Source: Actinomycetota bacterium
Lineage (GTDB): Bacteria; Actinomycetota; Humimicrobiia; Humimicrobiales; Humimicrobiaceae
DNA: 10,273 nucleotides
NCBI GenBank assembly: GCA_023475715.1
Contig: JAMCVO010000317.1
Span: forward strand, 1-10,273
Reading direction: 5' to 3'
Under the pieces are notes generated by a model that was given only the letters and a program-made list of their open reading frames with translations, did not search any database and was not told the DNA's origin. The position numbers were made by a program, and so were the translations under genes. Each line of letters starts with the position of its first letter. The first letter of the stretch is position 1. Positions 6,235 to 10,273 of the stretch are shown here, one piece after another.

Positions 6235-7752
6235 TTATGCCTGAGTTTTGCTGATCATTATCCTGTTTAGCGCATCCATATATGACTTAATGCTGGCTTC
6301 GATAATATCAGTACTTATGCCACTTCCCATTACTTCAAATCCTTGCGCGCTGACAATTATCTTAACTGCACCGATTGCATCCTTGCCCTCAGATACAGCT
6401 TCGATATTATAATCAATCAATTTTACTTTTATTTTTGTGGCAGCATCTATTGCTTTAAAAGAAGCATCTACAGGACCGTCACCATAAGAAGCGCTTTCAA
6501 CAAGCTTTCCATCAATATTTATTCCCACAGTTGCAGTTGATTTAATGCTTGTGCCACTCAGCACCTGATAGTACTTTAACTTGAAATACTCTTTTACTTC
6601 CCTAAGCTCGTTTTCTATTATTGCTTTGAGGTCATAATCGCTTATTTCACCTTTTTTTTCGGCCAGGTCTTTAAACCTGTCAAATGCTTTTTCAAGATCT
6701 TCTTCTTCCAGCTTAAAGCCAAGTTCGCTGACCCTTTTTACAAAAGCATGCCTGCCCGAATGCTTTCCAAGTATAAGCCGTGAAGGTTTTGATCCTATGT
6801 CCTCGGGTTTCATGATTTCATATGTAGATCTGTCTTTAAGCATTCCATCCTGATGAATGCCTGCTTCATGCATGAATGCATTTTTTCCGACAATTGCTTT
6901 ATTCGGAGCAACTGAGTAACCTGTCAGATGCCTTACAAGACTGCTTGTCCGCATTATTTCCTTCAATTTTATATCAGTATAAAGATCGAGATCTTTTTTT
7001 CTTGTGTCAATAATCATCGCTATCTCTTCAAGCGATGCATTGCCTGCGCGTTCCCCTATTCCATTTACTGCAACTTCAATTTGCCTTGCGCCAAATTGCG
7101 TGGCTAAAATTGAATTAGCAACTGCCAGCCCAAGGTCATTATGACAATGTACGCTTATTATGACACCCTCAATACCTCTTACATTTTTTGAAAGGTAATC
7201 TATAAGCCTGGAATATTCCTCCGGGAGTGCATAACCTACAGTATCAGGCACATTTAATACTCTGGCTCCGCTTTCAATTGCTGCTTCATACATCCTGCAA
7301 AGAAAATCCCAATCACTCCTTGTGGCATCCATTGCTGAAAATTCAACAAAATCTGTATATTTCCTTGCTCTTTTAACAGCTTCCTTTGCAAGCTCCAGTG
7401 CTTCCTGCCGGGTTTTTTTGAACTGATAACGGAGGTGTATATCTGAAGAAGAAATAAAAGTATGAATTACAGGATTGGAAGCATTTTTTAAAGCTTCTCC
7501 GGCAACATCTATATCTTTTGGCACCGCCCTTGCAAGAGCTGCAACTGCACGGTTCTTTATCTTTTTTACTATTTCCTGCACGGCATGAAAATCGCTCTTT
7601 GAGGAAATCGGAAACCCTGCTTCAATAGTATCTACATTCATATTGTCCAGCTGTTCTGCAATTTCAAGCTTTTCCCTGATATTCAAATGAATACCTGGTG
7701 CCTGCTCTCCATCTCGCAGCGTTGTGTCAAAAATATAAATTTTCTTCGACAT
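6235..7752 (-). CDS. leuA: 2-isopropylmalate synthase
   Basis: LeuA condenses acetyl-CoA with 2-oxoisovalerate to 2-isopropylmalate, committing carbon to leucine. The 505-residue protein is the typical bacterial LeuA type 1. The catalytic TIM barrel (about 1-270) shows FDTTLRDGEQAPG (8-20, with metal ligand Asp14), VHCHNDLGLA (201-210, with His202 and His204) and NGIGERAGNASLEE (230-243, with Asn238). A linker follows, with NAFMHEAGIHQDGMLK (291-306) and ILGKHSGRHA (327-336). The C-terminal regulatory domain (about 390-500) has YGDGPVDASFKAID and GSGISTDIIEAS, the region that binds leucine in studied enzymes, so feedback inhibition is likely. It is 35 bases after serA and 19 before leuC. AAGGA and GGTAG lie upstream of the ATG at loose spacing. 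Confidence 0.96.
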   Translation of the reverse strand: MSKKIYIFDTTLRDGEQAPGIHLNIREKLEIAEQLDNMNVDTIEAGFPISSKSDFHAVQEIVKKIKNRAVAALARAVPKDIDVAGEALKNASNPVIHTFISSSDIHLRYQFKKTRQEALELAKEAVKRARKYTDFVEFSAMDATRSDWDFLCRMYEAAIESGARVLNVPDTVGYALPEEYSRLIDYLSKNVRGIEGVIISVHCHNDLGLAVANSILATQFGARQIEVAVNGIGERAGNASLEEIAMIIDTRKKDLDLYTDIKLKEIMRTSSLVRHLTGYSVAPNKAIVGKNAFMHEAGIHQDGMLKDRSTYEIMKPEDIGSKPSRLILGKHSGRHAFVKRVSELGFKLEEEDLEKAFDRFKDLAEKKGEISDYDLKAIIENELREVKEYFKLKYYQVLSGTSIKSTATVGINIDGKLVESASYGDGPVDASFKAIDAATKIKVKLIDYNIEAVSEGKDAIGAVKIIVSAQGFEVMGSGISTDIIEASIKSYMDALNRIMISKTQA

Positions 7753-7787
7753 CCGAATCTACCAATCCTTTTATTAATATATTTAAT

Positions 7788-9374
7788 TTACAGATTAACT
7801 ACCTTAATATTGTCAAATCCGCTTATTTTCTCAAGTTTCTTAATGATTTCGGGAACAAGCTCATCATCTATGTTAAGTCCCATCACCGCTTCTCCACTAA
7901 TCTTCTTTCTTCCGACATGCATGCTTGCAATATTTATATCAAGCTTTCCAAAAGCTGTGCCTATTTTACCAATCTGACCAGGTATGTCTTTATACCTGAT
8001 AAAAGCCATATATTTTGAAGGAACCATATCTATCGCAAATTTATCAATAGACACAAATCTTGGCTTATTTTTAACCCCGGTAACTGTACCGGAAATAGAA
8101 AGCTCGCTGCTTTTACCTTTGCCGGTAAGATTGATCAAATTAATATAATCCTTAGACTGGCTGCTTTTTACTTCTTTAAATTTTAGTCCTTTTTCTTCGG
8201 CAATAACACTGACATTTACCAGATTTATACCTTCTGCCGAATACTTGCCAAGTATTTTTACCAGAATCATATTAGTTAAAAATTTTGTATCATATTCAGC
8301 AATTTTTCCAAAATATCCAATCTCAATACTTTCCAGATTTCCTTCGAACATACCGGCAAAAAAACTGCCCATGTCTTCACAAAGCTCAAAAAATGGAGAA
8401 ATTGCTTCAAGAATTTCCGGCCCTATTGCCGGAACATTTACTGCGAATGTTGCCATTTTCCCATCCAAAATATCAACAACCTGTTCGGCAATCATTGTGC
8501 CTGCCCTGTCCTGAGCTTCATCAGTTGAAGCTCCCAGATGTGGTGTACAGATGACTCTGTCAATATTAAATACAGGAGAACTCTGGCAGGGCTCACTTTC
8601 AAAAACATCCAGCGCTGCTCCTCCAATCTGTCCGTCATTTATTGCATCTGCAAGGTCTTTTTCTACAATGATACCTCCGCGAGCTGCATTTATTATTATT
8701 GTTCCCTTTTTCATTTTGTAGAATTCTTTCCTATTAAACATTCCAATCGTATCTTTATTCTTTGGCAGATGAATAGTTATAAAATCAGATATTTTGTAAA
8801 GAGCATCAAGGTTATCTGCTCTCTCGATTCCAAGGGAAGAAAATTTTTCATCAGCAGTAAATGGATCAAAGGCTGTTACTTTCATACCCAGTCCAATAGC
8901 TTTTTTTGCAACCAGATAACCAATTTTACCAAATCCTATTATACCAAGGACTTTACCCTCGATTTCCATGCCTTTATATTTTGATTTTTCCCATTTCCCT
9001 GCTTTTGTGGAAAAATTTGCTTCAGGGATTTTTCGTGCGAGCGCCATCATTAATCCAATTGCATGCTCTGCAACTGAAACACTATTGCTGCCCGGCGCGT
9101 TTACAACAACAATTCCCTTTTTTGTAGCTGCACTGACATCAACATTGTCCACTCCGACTCCCGCTCTTCCAATTACTTCCAGGTTATCCGCGGCTTCAAT
9201 TATCTCGGATGTCATTTTAGTGGCACTTCTGATTATTATTGCATTGTAATCTTTGATTACTTTTTTAAGCTCATCCGGAGAAATCCCCTTTTTTAAGTCT
9301 ACTGTAAACTTCTCATCGAGCATTTTTTTGGCATTTTCTGAAATGCCGTCAGTGACAATTATTTTTTTCTTCAT
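7788..9374 (-). CDS. serA: D-3-phosphoglycerate dehydrogenase, long ACT-domain type
   Basis: SerA oxidises 3-phosphoglycerate to 3-phosphohydroxypyruvate with NAD, the first step of serine synthesis. The 528 residues fit the long form: split substrate domain, NAD domain (about 100-290), allosteric substrate-binding domain (about 320-450) and C-terminal ACT domain (about 455-528, YKDIPGQIGKIG onwards). Visible are GFGKIG (147-152), Asp170 that favours NAD, and the catalytic trio Arg232 (NAARGG), Glu261 (ESEP) and His279 (TPHLGAST). The ACT domain suggests serine feedback, which is known for the family and not shown here. The ATG has GGTGAT shortly upstream. It follows the aminotransferase gene after 88 bases and precedes leuA by 35, linking serine and branched-chain amino acid genes. 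No serC or serB is seen. Confidence 0.97.
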   Translation of the reverse strand: MKKKIIVTDGISENAKKMLDEKFTVDLKKGISPDELKKVIKDYNAIIIRSATKMTSEIIEAADNLEVIGRAGVGVDNVDVSAATKKGIVVVNAPGSNSVSVAEHAIGLMMALARKIPEANFSTKAGKWEKSKYKGMEIEGKVLGIIGFGKIGYLVAKKAIGLGMKVTAFDPFTADEKFSSLGIERADNLDALYKISDFITIHLPKNKDTIGMFNRKEFYKMKKGTIIINAARGGIIVEKDLADAINDGQIGGAALDVFESEPCQSSPVFNIDRVICTPHLGASTDEAQDRAGTMIAEQVVDILDGKMATFAVNVPAIGPEILEAISPFFELCEDMGSFFAGMFEGNLESIEIGYFGKIAEYDTKFLTNMILVKILGKYSAEGINLVNVSVIAEEKGLKFKEVKSSQSKDYINLINLTGKGKSSELSISGTVTGVKNKPRFVSIDKFAIDMVPSKYMAFIRYKDIPGQIGKIGTAFGKLDINIASMHVGRKKISGEAVMGLNIDDELVPEIIKKLEKISGFDNIKVVNL

Positions 9375-9462
9375 GAAATCACCATTCCGATATTTATAAA
9401 TTATTGATTGAAATTATTTATATTTTTTCAAATATGGCATACTTCTGCTCTGAAATTAAAAA

Positions 9463-10273
9463 CTACACATTCAGATAATTGTTTTCCATAAACACTTTTT
9501 CAACCTCAATAATCCCTGCGCCCAGTTCAAACTTCCAACCCTGTTCCTTAAGAGCAAATTCAAGAGCTGATATTGCTACAAGAACATCAAAAATTCCTAC
9601 ATAACCAAGATGACCAATTCTAAATATCAAGCCTGTCAGCTTGCCCTGACCGCCTGCAACAGTAACTCCATATTTAACACGCATTGTCTTGATTAAAAGC
9701 TTCCCGTCAATTCCTTCAGGAATATTTATTGATGTGACAGAAACGCCCCTCTTGTCCGGATCTCTCACAAGCAGTTCAAGTCCTAGTTTCTCACATGCTC
9801 TCTGTACTGCCAGAGCTAAAGTCCTGTGCCTTTTATAAACATTTTCCCTTCCCTCCTCAAAAAACATTTCAAGTGCCTTTTTCATAGCTACAATTATTGA
9901 AATTCCCGGTGTCCATGGAGTCTGGGGTGGGGTTTTTTCTGCATATTTTTTTGCGGCAGCAAGATCAAAATAAAACCTGGGAATATTAGACTTTTCAATA
10001 GCTTCCCATGCCCGGGGACTTATACTTATAAAAGAAATGCCGGTCGGGGCGCTAAGAGCTTTCTGTGAACCACCGCAGACTATGTCAAGACTCCATTCAT
10101 CAACCTTTAACTCTGATGCTCCAATCCCGCTGATTGCATCTACTATCATTAAAGCAGGATAACCTTTTACTACTTTACTTATTGTCTCTATATCATTTAT
10201 AATTCCGGTAGATGTTTCACTCTGCTGAACCATTACACCTTTTATATCCGGGTTTTCATCAAGTGCCTTATTA
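9463..10273 (-). CDS. Class V aminotransferase, serine-pyruvate/alanine-glyoxylate type, C-terminal part
   Basis: The reading frame is open to the right edge (in frame from 10272), so the true start is outside; 269 residues of a family usually about 360-390 long are visible. An internal ATG at 10233 is not the start, because the frame upstream (KALDENPDIKGV) matches the family. It is a PLP-dependent class V (AgxT/SgaA-like) enzyme: QQSETSTG, then VDAISGIG with the PLP-contacting Asp, then CGGSQKALSAPTG with the Schiff-base Lys at visible residue 71, and near the end GGQGKLTGLIFRIGHLG. Such enzymes move amino groups between serine or alanine and glyoxylate, pyruvate or hydroxypyruvate. Placement just before serA suggests a role in serine formation or breakdown, possibly in place of SerC; this is inference. 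It ends 88 bases before serA. Confidence 0.92.
   Translation of the reverse strand, partial: NKALDENPDIKGVMVQQSETSTGIINDIETISKVVKGYPALMIVDAISGIGASELKVDEWSLDIVCGGSQKALSAPTGISFISISPRAWEAIEKSNIPRFYFDLAAAKKYAEKTPPQTPWTPGISIIVAMKKALEMFFEEGRENVYKRHRTLALAVQRACEKLGLELLVRDPDKRGVSVTSINIPEGIDGKLLIKTMRVKYGVTVAGGQGKLTGLIFRIGHLGYVGIFDVLVAISALEFALKEQGWKFELGAGIIEVEKVFMENNYLNV

Noticed and set aside
8415..8434. Perfect 7-bp inverted repeat TTCCGGC / GCCGGAA with a 6-base loop
   Set aside because: It lies inside serA, where the codons for a conserved Pro-Ala-Ile-Gly-Pro-Glu stretch produce it; there is no T-tract and no gene boundary, so chance or coding constraint is enough.
8245..9249. Several plus-strand open frames of 70-150 codons opposite serA
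   Set aside because: They are antisense to a gene with full family motifs, overlap one another in different frames, and show no recognisable domain.
9375..9462. Possible promoter in the 88-base gap before serA
   Set aside because: TTGAAA and several AT-rich -10-like hexamers occur, but no pair has good spacing and sequence together; the gap is simply AT-rich.

Overview
The window is bacterial DNA of low G+C content. All intact genes lie on the minus strand, so transcription runs from high to low coordinates. Enzyme types and gene order suit a low-G+C anaerobe (Clostridia-like Firmicutes or an uncultivated lineage of similar composition). Nothing in the window fixes the taxon.

Region 1 (about 10273 down to 2753) is a biosynthetic cluster. 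Its order is a class V serine/alanine-type aminotransferase (N-terminus outside the window), serA, leuA, leuC, leuD and cimA. Gaps are 88, 35, 19, 2 and 71 bases, which suits one operon or a few overlapping transcripts. SerA and the aminotransferase act in serine metabolism. LeuA opens the leucine pathway. CimA makes citramalate from pyruvate and acetyl-CoA and opens the threonine-independent route to 2-oxobutyrate and isoleucine. The single LeuC/LeuD isomerase sits between the two synthases and probably serves both. No leuB is present in the window.

Region 2 (2096-2752) has no intact gene. It holds the decayed C-terminal part of an IS256/Mutator-type transposase on the plus strand (about 2231-2704). 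It carries several frameshifts and stop codons, and possible degenerate element ends flank it. Between this relic and the next gene is a near-consensus sigma-70-type promoter reading leftward (-35 at 2158-2153, -10 at 2135-2130, 17-base spacer).

Region 3 (2095 down to 1) is a second operon driven by that promoter. It encodes a xylose-isomerase-like TIM-barrel sugar phosphate isomerase/epimerase, a zinc-dependent NAD(H) medium-chain alcohol/polyol dehydrogenase, and the first 46 residues of a probable M24 (creatinase/prolidase-type) protein cut by the window edge. The first two look catabolic (sugar or polyol), but no substrate can be read from the sequence.

I see no rRNA, tRNA, CRISPR array, phage gene or defence system, and no convincing undescribed system. 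The points most worth a second look are the transposase relic with its possible ends, the CimA/LeuA/LeuCD arrangement without leuB, and the three-gene operon with an M24-like third gene.
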